A stretch of DNA of 64,000 nucleotides from Turnera subulata (GCA_028386065.3 JAKUCV010003188.1:3541-67540); one strand, 5' to 3'; shown: positions 11,389 through 22,005, numbered from the stretch's first letter. The notes: generated by a model from the letters alone, not told the origin. A program made the numbers and translations.

Positions 11389-13659
11389 TTATGCATTTTC
11401 ATTGTTCCTGGCCCAATCCTCACCCTCTCTGACAATTAAGTCTCTAACTGCACTCTTGACACCTTCCTCGTCATTCATAAGATCCCATCCAAGACAGTTA
11501 CCAACCTGGACTGTTAATTCGGCTTCCACATCACAGTCAATCGTTGGAGTCTGCTGGTTCACTTCCTGGTTGGATTCATCATCGATGATCCTTCTATTAA
11601 TTCTTCTGATATCTGAATCCCCGATCGTATCTGTGGATATAATGTTGCCTGTAGTCTTGTTGAAAGTTTTAATCTTTCGCTTCTTGTGGATCATTTTGGT
11701 CCTCAGGGCTAAGGATATTTTTTTTCTCAATTAGGGCTGAGAGGTAGTTATCCTTACAATAGGTAGCATCTGGGCCGCTAAGAGAGAAGAGATTAGAATT
11801 TGAATTCCACTGATCCGGAGAAGAGTTGAGCCCTTCAAGAGGCCCAAAAGAGTTGGATAGAGAAGGCCCAACGTACTGCGGTAATTTGGTGCCGCCGCCA
11901 AGGCTGTCACTAACATGAGTCCCCATACTACCACTGCTACACGATGACTCCCCCGATTCCCTAGAGAAATATTTATTGAACCCATCTGGAGTAACTGCAC
12001 TGCTGCGCATGATGGGGATATGGTCAGAGTTATGCAGGCTAAAGGCCCCACCGACATTGATAGTAGCTATCCCATGAGCGTCTTTTTTTATCCCTTCAGA
12101 CTCCCCATGTGTATTTGAAAAGGATTGCATGCGCGACTTGTTGAATACATTTGGGGATGTCCCTAAGGCAGTCTTTTCAAGCGGCCTGTTCTTTACTCCT
12201 ATTGGTTTATTTGGTTTTTCAATGATCTCCATTAAATGGAAGGGGTCAGATTCCAAAACACGTGCCGATTCATTGCTCCGGTGAGTGGACTTGCAGTGAG
12301 ATGCCCTACCATTGTCTGACCTGGAGGAGTCAGGACACCTCCGATTGGATGACGAAGATGCTGGATCAATGGAGATCAAGTCATTCACCAGTAGACTGTT
12401 GTAAGAATGAACTGAAGACGGGACAAACGAATCCGGTACTTCATTGTATGAGACAATAGAATTGGATTCTTCAAACTCAACATTCACCTTCCAACTAATT
12501 GAGTGTTTCACCGTTGTTAGTACCTGTATGAAAGCAGAATCCAGTTTTGATTTGGATTCAGTTACCTCAGCTAGTTTAATCAATTTACCAAATCTTCCTC
12601 CGACACTCTGGAAGAATTACGGCACCAAACTTGTAGTGGAACCCCCTTAAGCTGAATCCAACATCTTCTATTCCTTGTGCTATCTTCTGGTTTCCAGACC
12701 CTAAATAGTTGAAAATATTCAAAAATCCACTCCGGGGTTTTAGATAACAGATATTGAAGATGAGATATTGAGGGTATGTGTATAAGCACAGCATCACCAC
12801 CCATGTCGCTAATAGAGCAGTCAACTATCCCTTTTGAAGCAAAAATACTCTGTAAGTCACCACAGTCCATTGGGGTGTATAGGACACCGAAGATGCAGTT
12901 CCTCAGCCATGCATTGTTTTCATCGGGGGATTGGAGAACTATATTGGCTGACCCTTCACACACTTCTTTGCCTTTGTCAATACCAGTAGCCCCATAGTCT
13001 GTGACCGTCTGGGCAAAGGATTTTCCTGCGATGACATTAGCAGCGTTGACTGCATGGATGGCGGTTGTTTTTTGTGGGTTGTCGGCAGCGCGACCCCGTG
13101 CCAAGTTAGCAAGGAGAGCACCACCATCCACTTCAATCTCTGAAATCTTCTTAATCACCTCTACAATAGCGCACTCTTTTGTAAATCTAATGAAGCCAAA
13201 TCTCCTACCTCTCTTGTTTCTCTTCCCAGGTAGGTATATGTCGATAATCTCTCCCACATTGGATAATATTGACAAGATGTCACTTATTGTCCAACGGTCA
13301 GGGAGGTTTTCCACATAAACACTTGAGAGTTGGTTGTCTTCAACTGCAGCCATGGTTGTTTTCCGGTTCCATTTAGAGAAATATACTGGCTTTGTATAGC
13401 CAGTACTGCTTTGATGTTTCTTAACGGGTGGATATGGTTTTTGGGGTTTGGGTGGGTTTGAAGAGCTGTTCTGGTGAGGTTTAGTAGGGTGTGGTATCTT
13501 CCAATGGTGGGGGGGATGGGGCGGGGCTGATAGCTGAGTTGAGTGTGAGGAGGTCGGCGGGTAGTGAAAGTGGTAGGTTTGTGGTGGTGGTGGTGGTGGT
13601 GGAGGTGGTAGTAGTCCGGGGGACATGGGTGAGATTGGGAGAGTTTTGTGGGCAACCAT
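11389..13659 (-). pseudogene. LINE ORF1: RRM-containing nucleic-acid-binding protein (frameshifted)
   Basis: ORF1 coats the LINE RNA in the retrotransposition particle. The start is the ATG at 13,659. A proline-rich N terminus (about residues 10-75) precedes an RRM with readable RNP motifs (VYVENLPDRWTISDIL and GRRFGFIRFT). Next comes the DUF4283-like region of plant LINE ORF1 (CWIQLKGVPLQVW). The frame shifts near 12,620 into one running to 11,669, and shifts again near 11,700 into the frame that ends at 11,389, 13 nt before ORF2. Restored, the protein would have roughly 750 residues. No zinc knuckle was seen. ORF1/ORF2 order and spacing fit plant L1 elements. Confidence 0.8.
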
Positions 13660-13717
13660 CCCAAATTACGGTTTAGAGTTTCTATTGGTGTTTCTCACCA
13701 TAGGACTATGTATATTC

Positions 13718-13732
13718 TTGTAATATCTTACT
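13718..13732 (+). repeat. Right target-site duplication of the LINE
   Basis: Exact copy of the 15 bases at 7,515-7,529, next to the LINE 5' end. It fixes the insertion size and orientation. Confidence 0.9.
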
Positions 13733-13774
13733 TTATCGATAAAGTTTGCCTTCTTATAAGAAATTAGAACAAAA

Positions 13775-13990
13775 ACCCTTATGCGAAAAAGAACAAAAAC
13801 CCTTATGCGATATTGGTTTCGATTAAGCGAGGTCTCATGTTCGAGTCCTTGTGTACATAGAAAATCCTCATTGTAAGACTCACCAGCCACACCCGGTGGG
13901 CGACCTTGGTCAAATTGAATCTGGATTATTCGAGTCTCGATTAGTCCGGAAAATGCTACGGATACCTTATGGGAAACCAAAAGAAAAGAA
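13775..13990 (+). mobile_element. Second SINE-like candidate
   Basis: TGTTCGAGTCC at 13,838-13,848 fits an RNA polymerase III box B, and the preceding AAGCGAGGTCTCA looks tRNA-related. An A-rich tail with AAAAGAAAAG follows at about 13,974-13,998. A repeated AACAAAAACCCTTATGCGA occurs just upstream (about 13,768-13,809). Box A is weak and no target duplication was found, so the call is tentative. Confidence 0.3.
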
Positions 13991-14286
13991 AAGAACAAAA
14001 ACCAATCTACTTGCCAGTAAATCTTCACAGTAATATATTTGCCATTTTCTACTTCTAATACACCATAAGCTAAGTATTATTACAGAGAATAGATAAAGAT
14101 ACGCACTATAGAGGCATGTCTCAAATGTTCCAAACCAATCTTCACAAAAGATCTTGTTATGCCAGAAAACCAAGAGAACAAACAATGTTGAGCATAGTCC
14201 ACTGCTCTAACATAGCAAATATTATCACCAGTCTATCCCAAAATAAAGTACTCATTACAACCCATTCAAAACTAAGAGAAACTTAA

Positions 14287-16803
14287 TTAATTCCCAGAAT
14301 TGTGCAGTAGTCTACCATCAAAAATACGGACTATACCATCATCGAGGCTAAGGTCTATCCAAGTATAAGGTTGCAGCCGGAAGGGATGGAATTGGTGTCG
14401 TCTAACACGGAAGTATAAGCTGGAGCACTTGGCGTTTGTCCAAATTCGCACCAAGGACGTTGACGACCACCTCGCTTCTGTTGCTGATGATTCACCACGT
14501 CGCAGCTGGCCATAGGAAATGAATGTCTTGCCTTCAAAGAAGAAGACTGTATTCTCGTCATTTGTATCCATACCAAGCACTTGAAGCCCATCGACACTAA
14601 TGTCTTCCCACAATGGGTTTATATAAATATTCCATCCCTGCTTCCATTCTGATTTGGGATATTCAGTAATCTTCCAAATCCTGAAACACCTGTCATCACC
14701 TGCATGGCACTCCAATAATAGCAAATGTTCTTGGGTATCATAGTCTGTTGGCTTCTCAATCAACTTACACACTTCTTCTTCACTGTAAGGATCATAAGCA
14801 ACCATGTCATTGTCACTGGTAAGCCAATGCAAGACTCCACTCCAAGAAAACACAGCATCATCAGCATCAACAAGAACGACATCATCATCAACAGCATCAT
14901 CAACATCATCATCGCTTGAATCAAATTTGTTTCCACCAGGCAAAGCAACCTCCACCCCTTCACTCCACTTGTTCCTCTCACTACAAAACATCTCCACTAC
15001 AAATGAGTCACTGCTCCTTTGACGGGTAGTCATGAACTGATCAAAAGGAATACGCACCACCCTAAGCTTCTGCCCATGATCACCGCCACGCACAACAAGC
15101 CCTACAACGGCCGCACGTTGGCTCCTCTCCGCTGGAAATGGCGGAAGAGCAACCCACGTCGAGGTTAACGGATTGCATAGGTAATAAACGGGTTTTTGGG
15201 TTTTTTGGGCCCCCATGTTTAGTGGTTTGGCCAATTTGGTACCCTGACATTTTTTTTGGCCGGGCATATACCCCGAGAATGCATGGGCAGGCCAAACGTA
15301 GACCCTTGGTCAGGCACCTGCTGACGTGGAGGCTGCCCGGGTATTTGCGCGTGTTAATGTAGCAAAACGACGTCGTTTTAAGTGAGAAAACGTCACCGTT
15401 TCATGCCACGTCGGACACATGTGGCTTAGTGAGGCCCATTTCACTCAAAGCCCCAAATTCTTCCCATACCGAATCGAAACCGCTCCGGACCAGAGGTCTA
15501 CGTTTGGCCTGCCCATGCAATCTCGGGGTCTGTGCCCGGCCAAAAAAAAATGTCGGGGTACCAAATTGGCCAAACCACTAAACATGGGGGCCCAAAAAAT
15601 CCAAAAACCCTTAAGAATTAAAGTATTGGTTTTGGAAAAATAAGGGAAGTAAAATAATAGACTAACTCAATACATCTGGTTCAATAATCGTTCTTTCTAA
15701 TTTATAATTTAAAATTGAATTTAAGTGAGATTTTATGCCACTATTGTATAATTATTTTAATTTTTTTCAAAAAATTAATTCTAGCACAAGATAATAATTA
15801 TAATAATAAATATTTATTTTCTAATTTTCTTTATATTTGAGATTTGATCTCGTTCTTTATTTATTATTATTATTATTGTTAAAAAAATTTAGGTACTTTT
15901 TACAAATTTAGACCGTTGGGAGAGTTTAAATAGGAATTTTTAGAAATTAGTATATGAAAAAATAAAATTATAAAAATAATAAATCCAGCATAATAAGGTG
16001 TATTCATTTAAAACCAAGTAAAATTTTTGGAAATTAAGTTTTACTCATTTTTAATATTGTTAAAAATAAAATATGATTAAAAGAAAAAAATGATTAAATA
16101 AATAATCAAAATCGGATCAGCTTTCATTTCCGTATCCAACAAATTTCGGGTCGGTTGGGTGAAAAACCCGGGGTTGGTAGCATGCGGAGCCCACAAAGAC
16201 ACATGGATCCTACATGTCCTGGCAATCCTCTGAAACGACATCGTTTTGCTACAGTAACACGCACAAATACCCGGGCAGCCTCCACGTCAGCAGGTGTCTG
16301 ACCAGGGGTCTACGATTGGCCTACCCATGCAATCTCGGGGTATATGCCCGGCCAAAAAAAATATCGGGGTACCAAATTGGCCAAACCACTAAACATGGGG
16401 GCCCAAAAAACCCAAAAACCCGGTAATAAACCCTGTGGCCATCACCAAACCCTAATGGACAACAACACAAGAGCAGGTCATCATAGGAGGCGACGATTTG
16501 AGGCTGAAAGGGTAGAAACTTTTGCTCAAATCCCGGGGCCTTAAAGATATTATCATAGAAGGCTATGTGAGAGTTTATGATATAGGCAAAGGGTTTTTGT
16601 TCGTTTTGGATGATACTTTTGGTGGTAACGAGAAGCGAAGTAAGGACTAGAGTCTAAAGAATTCCAAACTTTGGAAACCAACTTACATATGTGGCTTCTA
16701 TCTTGGAAGGAAGCTTGTGTAGTATTTCAATTAACAGATGGTGGTCAAGGTCATTGATGGAAGTTGGCGAAATTGGCCCCTGTTTGGTAGACTTGGCAGC
16801 CAT
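14287..16803 (-). pseudogene. F-box family pseudogene, split by a Mutator-like element
   Basis: A diverged inverted copy of the F-box gene at 33,236-34,627. From the ATG at 16,803 the minus strand encodes an N terminus with INDLDHHLLIEILHKLPSK (F-box core). It then loses frame and meets a stop around 16,640, unlike the intact copy. At 15,189-16,422 a TIR element interrupts the gene within the codons for YYLCNP. Beyond it the C-terminal part stays open to the stop at 14,287, about 298 codons, ending in the same DCRLLHNSGN as the intact gene. The poly-Asp tract is short here. The similarity extends into both flanks (to about 17,338 upstream). F-box proteins select substrates for SCF ubiquitin ligases; this copy lacks a usable F-box. 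Confidence 0.88.
15189..16422. mobile_element. Mutator-like TIR element inserted in the F-box gene
   Basis: Long terminal inverted repeats of roughly 140-190 bp (15,189 to about 15,375 and about 16,237-16,422) begin CGGGTTTTTGGGTTTTTTGG. GTAATAAAC flanks the element (15,181-15,189 and 16,423-16,431). One base is shared with the TIR, so the duplication is 8 or 9 bp; the intact paralogue shows the empty site. The size and long TIRs fit a non-autonomous MULE. There is no transposase. A further copy of the right terminus lies inside at about 15,484-15,612. The remaining interior (15,613-16,200) is AT-rich without features. Confidence 0.85.
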
Positions 16804-17338
16804 GGCTACGGCGGCGCAGCAGCTATGCTTGGAGGTAGGAGATGAGGTATATAGGGTTTTCCCTGGTTTTTGTTTAGAAGAGTACTAGAGTAATCTGTGT
16901 GAAATCAATGGCTAACGAAATAGTATATTCACCTCCTGAATTGTAATTATTATTAAAACTAATTCAATTTGTACTCGAACACTTTTTTATACTAACGAGA
17001 CTTGTATTCAAACACCTAAAACTATTTTATTTGAGAAGACATCCTTGAACCAAAAAAGAGATAGTATGGCATTTTTATTTCCGTATAATAACACAGTAAG
17101 ATTCACGTACAGTTGTGAGGAGGAAGACATCTTTTGCTATTGGTTATATCCATGTTGGGCAGGACTTCGTATTTTGTTCTTTTTTTTCTTGTTTACAAAT
17201 CTGTTTCTACCGAGCAAACCTAGATCTCCATTTTGGGTTAAGAGTAGAACAAACCTAGGATAAGAGCTAAACCTCTTAATTTTACCAACATATACACACG
17301 TGTACACACATATAGAAACTAGAAAGTTGGTTTGCTGT
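16804..17338 (-). other. Upstream flank of the F-box pseudogene
   Basis: This stretch is recognisably the inverted counterpart of 32,670-33,235, the leader and promoter flank of the intact F-box gene. Shared blocks include the region before the ATG (CATAGCTGCTGCG-type leader) and the pair GAATTGTAATTATTATTAAAACTA / TTTTAATAATAATTACAAG in opposite orientation. The similarity stops at about 17,338, where Ty3 sequence begins. Confidence 0.75.
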
Positions 17339-17460
17339 ACCGAATGTTGTCTATAGGGTTGTAGTTTAAGTAGCACCCAATCGCCAACTTCAAATTTCCT
17401 ATCAGTTCTTCCCCAATCAACCGACTGTTTCATTCTGTGTTGGCCTTTTACCAACTGCTC
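17339..17460 (-). pseudogene. Ty3/gypsy pol remnant (distal part of integrase)
   Basis: The minus strand encodes RMKQSVDWGRTDRKFEVGDW followed by VLLKLQPYRQ. This is the conserved region after the integrase core of Ty3/gypsy elements. It is the continuation of the pol fragment that stops at 25,060; the two are separated by the LTR element at 17,461-25,059, and TGCTC is duplicated on both sides. The 3' end of pol and the 3' LTR are missing; the element is cut off at the F-box flank. Confidence 0.85.
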
Positions 17461-18023
17461 TGAAACGTCCCAACCCGTATTTACCATACACAGTAAACAC
17501 GTGCCAGAACTGATACTACCCAACCAAACAAAACCCAGCATTCAGTGTATACAACAGTAACTCGAGCTCAACAACCCAAAATAAAAACATCAATAACAAC
17601 ATAACCGGCCCAATGGCCCAACAACAGTAAAAATAATGCACAACAGAAGACTTAATAACTCACAAAACACTGTATGCGACACTGATGCAAACTATGGATC
17701 CGAGCCCTGTCCAAGGGATAACTCCGCAGCCTGTCTGGAATGCACCAAACCTGTACCACAAATAATCCATCCTATGGTATGAAAGCCCGCAGGTGAGGGG
17801 TGAGTCCAAAGTGCTCACCGACGGAGGATAGACAATCAATATGCAACACTAAAATTACTCAAGGTCGAAGATAGGCAAAAACCACCAAAATAAAACAAAT
17901 CAAAAGACTAAAATAAAATTCCAATTTCCAATTTTATCTTTCCGGGCCCCGTCACGGATAAGCTAGGGGTCAGACCTGGTTATCAACATATTTCGGGTGC
18001 CAGACCAAATCCAAGAGAACCCA

Positions 18024-18375
18024 GGGATCGACATCCCAAAAATACGAACCCAGGGATAGACATCCCAAAAATAATCACGGGATAGACATCCCAAGCATAG
18101 ACATGCTTATCACAAGTAACCCAGGTCAAGGCCACCACAAAATAGTCTTAAACCATCGAGTCGTACCACTACTTACCACGTGACAATTATATTATCATCA
18201 TCAAAATCAAATCACAGGGATCAACATCCCTAACCAAAATACCGGGATAGATATCCCTATCTAAATCCAAGGATCGACATCCTTATCACAATTTATTATT
18301 TAATCCATTATACTTATTCCAAAAGACACAACAATAGACATCCAAAAACAACCAGGACACTGGGATAAACATCCC
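18024..18375. repeat. Array of eight short hairpins in the left LTR
   Basis: Fourteen-base units, mostly of the form GGGAT-NNAC-ATCCC, lie at 18,024-18,037, 18,053-18,066, 18,079-18,092, 18,094-18,107, 18,217-18,230, 18,244-18,257, 18,270-18,283 and 18,362-18,375. Two units have changed stems that still pair: AGCAT/ATGCT at 18,094 and AGGAT/ATCCT at 18,270. The loop is usually NGAC or NAAC. Function unknown. Confidence 0.85.
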
Positions 18376-19296
18376 GAACCAAACCACAGCAAATGCAACA
18401 TCCAACAATGCAATAATCATCAAAACATAATAACCGAGTAATACAGGCACATATTGAAGGAAATCCATCCTCACCTTGGCCGATTACTCAATTCCGAAGA
18501 CAATGACCGGTCCCAAGTCGGCTCCTCGGGAAACTGCCTGATGTCAAAACCTATACAACAAAACAATATACTCACATAAATGCACATAATCGGTATATTA
18601 TGATGCCAATACTGCGAAATAACCCATCCCGGTTACATATATTATTATCAACTTTTACCGAAAATATTATACCATACGTATATCCGAATATAATTTCGGT
18701 GCCATACTTTAATTAAAACTTTTTTCAAAATATTTTCATAAAATAATATACTTTTTCAAAATAATAATTACCATAATTTCCGAGAAAAATAATAACGTAT
18801 TTATAATTTCCAGAATATATATAGTATTTATTTTTTCTAAATATATATAATAATATTTTCCGACACAAAATATAATTACCTTTAATTTTCCAAGTACTAT
18901 ATATATGTATATACCTCAAACATAATTTTCCAGGGAAAATAATATATATAAAAAATTTTCAGAAATTATTTTCATGGTATATATATATTTTTCCAAATAA
19001 TATTAGTTTTTTCAAAACATAACTTAATTATTTATCAAAGTATATATATTTATATTTTTCTCAAAATACCAGAATTAAATTGGCCACAATTTTTTCAATG
19101 TGAAAATGTTTTTCTTTCCTCAAAATTAAATACCAGAATATCAATAAATACATATATATTTATATTTTTTTTAAATAAAACCGGACTGGGCTGAACAGGA
19201 CCAAGCCCACGGCGAAGGCGATGGTGTGGGCGGTGCGGCGAACGGCGGCGCGGAGGCGTTCGGTGTGAACAGTGGCAGGGAGGAGCTCGGGTGACG

Positions 19297-19566
19297 CACT
19301 GTTCCTTTTTTTCTGTATTTTCTCTTTTCTTTTTCTATTATTCTTATTTTCTTTTCTTTTCTTTTTCTTTCTTTTTCTTCTTTTTTTTCCAATTTTCTGT
19401 ATTGTTTTGTTTTTTTTCTTTCTTTTTTTTCTTCTTCTTCTACTCTGTTTTTTTTATTTTCTTTTTTTTCTCTTTTTTTTCTTTCTCTTTTTTCTCTTTT
19501 CCTCTCTCTTTTTTTTTCCCCTCTCCTTTCTTCCTCTTTTCTTCTCTTCTTCCCTTTCTCTTGCTT
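19297..19566 (+). repeat. Pyrimidine-rich low-complexity tract (left LTR)
   Basis: About 270 bp of almost pure T and C, with runs such as CTTTTCTTTTC. The long frames seen here on both strands (Phe-rich on plus, Lys/Arg/Glu-rich on minus) are artefacts of composition. Confidence 0.9.
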
Positions 19567-19901
19567 CCATTTTATAATGGTGAAAACACTATGCGGCGTG
19601 TGAACTTCAATAATGCAACTTGTCTGCATTATGAAGCGAGTCCGGTCCGGACCAAAAAATAACTGATACCCCCTTAGTTATTTTCCGGCGTGATTTTTTT
19701 GAGGATTCCGGGACCTGAAAAATACCAACTTAGGCCCGAAAAATCCACAGAAAAATCTTGAGCGCAGAAAAAGCCTCGGTTTCGAAAACGACGCTCGATT
19801 TACCTTGAATTAATTACCCAAGATTAATTCATTCGGTAAATCACTGTGAAAAGACTTCTACAGTCCCGGTAAAATTCCAAATTTTTACCCGGGTTGTTAC
19901 A

Positions 19902-19990
19902 GTCTAGCCACCTTAAAAAGAATTTCGTCCTCGAAATTCCGTCTCATCTGTGGGTCCTACCACGATAAGCTTCTGGCACACTCTGCCAGG
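19902..19990 (-). other. Remnant of the Ty3 pol end and polypurine region before the 3' LTR
   Basis: Reverse-complemented, this reads GAATTTCGAGGACGAAATTC, then TTTTTAAGGTGGCTAGAC and the LTR. The same arrangement ends pol in many plant Ty3/gypsy elements. It fixes the orientation and shows that the element descends from an autonomous Ty3 type. Confidence 0.65.
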
Positions 19991-20086
19991 TGTCTAAACT
20001 CAACATGAGATACCGCTTATACCCTTAAGCGACATCTCATCCTCTATAAGAACCGAACCTCATGACTGGCAAACTCACACACAGCC

Positions 20087-20463
20087 ATGGACTCTCCAAT
20101 CCGATCATGAACGACCTCAGACTCCGAGAACAACAGCTACATCGGTAGCACTGCCTTCCCAACAAGCTCCGATGAAGAACCTCCCAAAAAGCGGTTCAAA
20201 ACCAACATCATTGGCCTGAAGGAACACATGGTCGTCTCCCAAGACAACGAAAGAAGCGTGCCAACAAGAAGGCTGAGGATAAGAAGGGCAAGGCAATTGC
20301 TGAAGGCAGCACTCCGCAGCAGACTCTGACGCAGCTGAACGTCTCACTGAAGAAGATCAGCTCGGCGGTGATGCAGATAGAACTAGCGTGCGCGGAACTC
20401 TTTCCCCATGTCAAAAACATCCAAAAGCTTGTAAAAGATTTAGAGAAGCAAGTAGCTCCATAG
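20087..20463 (+). pseudogene. Antisense reading frame 1 of the LARD-like element (damaged)
   Basis: On the plus strand, opposite to the element, an ATG at 20,087 opens a frame of about 125 codons with one TGA at 20,108-20,110 and one frameshift near 20,235-20,250. The first part contains a serine/acidic segment and PPKKRFK; the second contains KKRANKKAEDKKGK and a probable coiled coil (LTQLNVSLKKISSAVMQIEL) and ends KQVAP at 20,463. A CTATAAG sequence lies about 40 nt before the ATG, and AATAAAATAAG follows the stop at about 20,498. The basic segments suggest nuclear localisation or nucleic-acid binding; no family was recognised. Confidence 0.5.
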
Positions 20464-20811
20464 AGTACTTCTTCTCCAGTTGTAAAACTGTTATGAATAA
20501 ATAAAATAAGTTTTCTTTTAAAATAAAAACTCTTATGTTACGAAGTCTTATGTTTAACAGAAAATCAAAGCATCTCAAAGCAGATTAAAAGTCAACAATA
20601 AGAATATAAAATCAAACATAAAGAGATTAAAAACAACATTCATTTAATAAAACCAAAAAATAAAAAAGAAGTTAAAACAAAACATGTTTTCATGTTCGAC
20701 GCTCTAGATCGGTCGTAAACATCCTCGATCCCGAGAAACGTGATACGCACAACTAACGGTGACGTTGGTTTCCCTCGTGAAAAAGACGTCCGTTAACTTG
20801 CAAGGCGACAA

Positions 20812-21162
20812 TCACGAGCACGTCCTGTGTCCCACGAAAGGAATGTTATCCACTTGTTCACAAATTCCGCATAAGCCAAAAACGTCTGTCAAGTCTTGTA
20901 TCCCTCCACGATGTCCGAACAGGTGTAAGCTTGTCACACATGCACTCCAACCGAGGTACGGTCCCATCAGTCTGGCCTCAACGGTCACGAATGCATGTGA
21001 TAAAAGATGCAAGAAAAAGTCATAAAAAGAAACGCCAAGGTAGCCAGAGCGTAAGAAAATCGTGAGATGGGAAAGGCTGAAAAACACTGGCATTTGTACC
21101 CCGAAAAACGTATAAAGTAACGAAGCAATAAATGAAGCAGCGGCAAAATTTTCAAAAAGCAA
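20812..21162 (-). CDS. Unrecognised hydrophobic frame in the element's sense direction (116 aa)
   Basis: This is the longest minus-strand frame in the interior and lies in the element's sense direction. The protein is rich in Phe and Leu, with one or two possible membrane segments (residues 5-35 and 44-60) and a Cys/Gly-rich C terminus. It has no gag or pol motif. An overlapping 88-codon plus-strand frame (20,759-21,025) is equally unrecognised. Either may be chance. Confidence 0.2.
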   Translation of the reverse strand: MLFENFAAASFIASLLYTFFGVQMPVFFSLSHLTIFLRSGYLGVSFYDFFLHLLSHAFVTVEARLMGPYLGWSACVTSLHLFGHRGGIQDLTDVFGLCGICEQVDNIPFVGHRTCS

Positions 21163-21285
21163 AATCTTGAAAATCGAAAACAGTAATCACGCTCCCAATA
21201 AGAGAATAAAAGATGGAGCGGTGAGAAGCAAATCATCAAAAGCATCTTAAAGCAAACGAACGCTCAGGCAAAGAAACCTCAAAAC

Positions 21286-22005
21286 TTGGGAAAAACAAAA
21301 CACCAACACGTCCAAAACACAATGCCTGCTCCATCATCCGTCTTCTTCGTCGAAGGTGCCAACCTAGGCAGAAGAAACCGGCTGGCCTACAGCATGATCA
21401 ACGAGCGTCCAGAGGAACTACCGAACGAGCTCGGCAGAATGCCACGTCTGGTCTTCGTCGACGAGCTCTACTCATCCAGATTCTTCGTCACTCCCATGGA
21501 AGAGATGTTCTTCCTGGAGGACCAAGGTACTCTGAGGACCTCCTATTACGGCTCGGCAAACTCCGTCATGTTTTTCTTCTCCGAAAGACTTCAGGAGTTC
21601 AACCTAGAGTCCACTTGCCATTTCCTGGACCAAGGTACCTACTACCAGCTCTCGATGACGGCCCAGAGCATGTCCAGAGTAACTCGGTTACCCGCAACTT
21701 GGCCAAAGGCCCGACTACTGGTGTTGAACTGTAGAGGAGTTGCTAGGCGTTCCCAGGAGTTCTCGCGTACCCTGAGGGACCTGAAGAACCAGTACAAGCC
21801 AAACATGGTTCTTCTCACGGAGACCCAGTGGCAGCCTGAAGACGATCACGGTCTCATCCCACTCCGGTTCCCTCAAGCAAACCGGTTTGAGCTTCCTGGT
21901 CAGAACAACACAGGCGGCATGTGGTTCTCGTGTAGCGACAGCATCACGGTCAACATCAACAATGACCCCAACAGCTTCAGGGTCAACGTCGTTCCAAGGC
22001 GATGA
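21286..22005 (+). CDS. Antisense reading frame 2: protein with a partial endonuclease-like (EEP) domain
   Basis: An uninterrupted 239-codon frame on the strand opposite to the LTR element. Residues 1-140 match no family I know. Residues about 143-225 resemble the start of a LINE-type EEP endonuclease: LLVLNCRGV (Asn in the WNxRG-like position), RTLRDLKNQYKPNMVLLTET with the catalytic-type Glu, and then TGGMWF. The GDFN and His motifs expected later are absent, so this is at most half of the domain and may only bind nucleic acid. An alternative Met (residue 13) exists. AATGTAATATT and AATGAAAATATTAG follow the stop as a possible poly-A region. The context suggests a captured or element-specific additional gene. 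Confidence 0.6.
   Translation: MGKTKHQHVQNTMPAPSSVFFVEGANLGRRNRLAYSMINERPEELPNELGRMPRLVFVDELYSSRFFVTPMEEMFFLEDQGTLRTSYYGSANSVMFFFSERLQEFNLESTCHFLDQGTYYQLSMTAQSMSRVTRLPATWPKARLLVLNCRGVARRSQEFSRTLRDLKNQYKPNMVLLTETQWQPEDDHGLIPLRFPQANRFELPGQNNTGGMWFSCSDSITVNINNDPNSFRVNVVPRR

Larger units (their letters stand above)
7530..13717 (-). mobile_element. Full-length plant L1-type LINE (degenerate)
   Basis: The element is about 6.2 kb. It is bounded by an exact 15-bp target-site duplication and ends in a poly-A tail (T run at 7,531-7,540). It carries ORF1 (RRM-type) and ORF2 (endonuclease, reverse transcriptase, zinc finger and C-terminal tail) on the minus strand. The 5' leader before ORF1 is about 58 nt, so the insertion appears not to be 5'-truncated. 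Both ORFs are damaged by a few stops and frameshifts, so the copy is no longer autonomous. Between 7,540 and 7,669 there is only its 3' UTR. Confidence 0.93.
17461..19901 (-). repeat. 3' LTR of the LARD-like element (2,441 bp)
   Basis: Begins TGAAACGTCCCAACCCG and ends GGGTTGTTACA in plus-strand reading. It contains the hairpin array (18,024-18,375), an AT-rich stretch (18,590-19,170), and a long pyrimidine-rich tract (19,297-19,566). Relative to the other LTR it lacks about 345 bp of GC-rich sequence near 19,190; otherwise the two copies are very similar, so the insertion is fairly recent. Confidence 0.92.

Noticed and set aside
10340..12824. Several frames of 60-110 codons overlapping the LINE
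   Set aside because: Shadows of the LINE ORF1/ORF2, which have the recognisable domains.
18024..18375. Possible CRISPR array from the repeated 14-mers
   Set aside because: Units are short palindromes with irregular spacing inside a plant LTR; no CRISPR context.
19272..19662. Long Phe-rich (plus) and Lys/Glu-rich (minus) reading frames
   Set aside because: They come from the pyrimidine-rich tract of the LTR; the same artefact appears at 24,131-24,819 in the second LTR.
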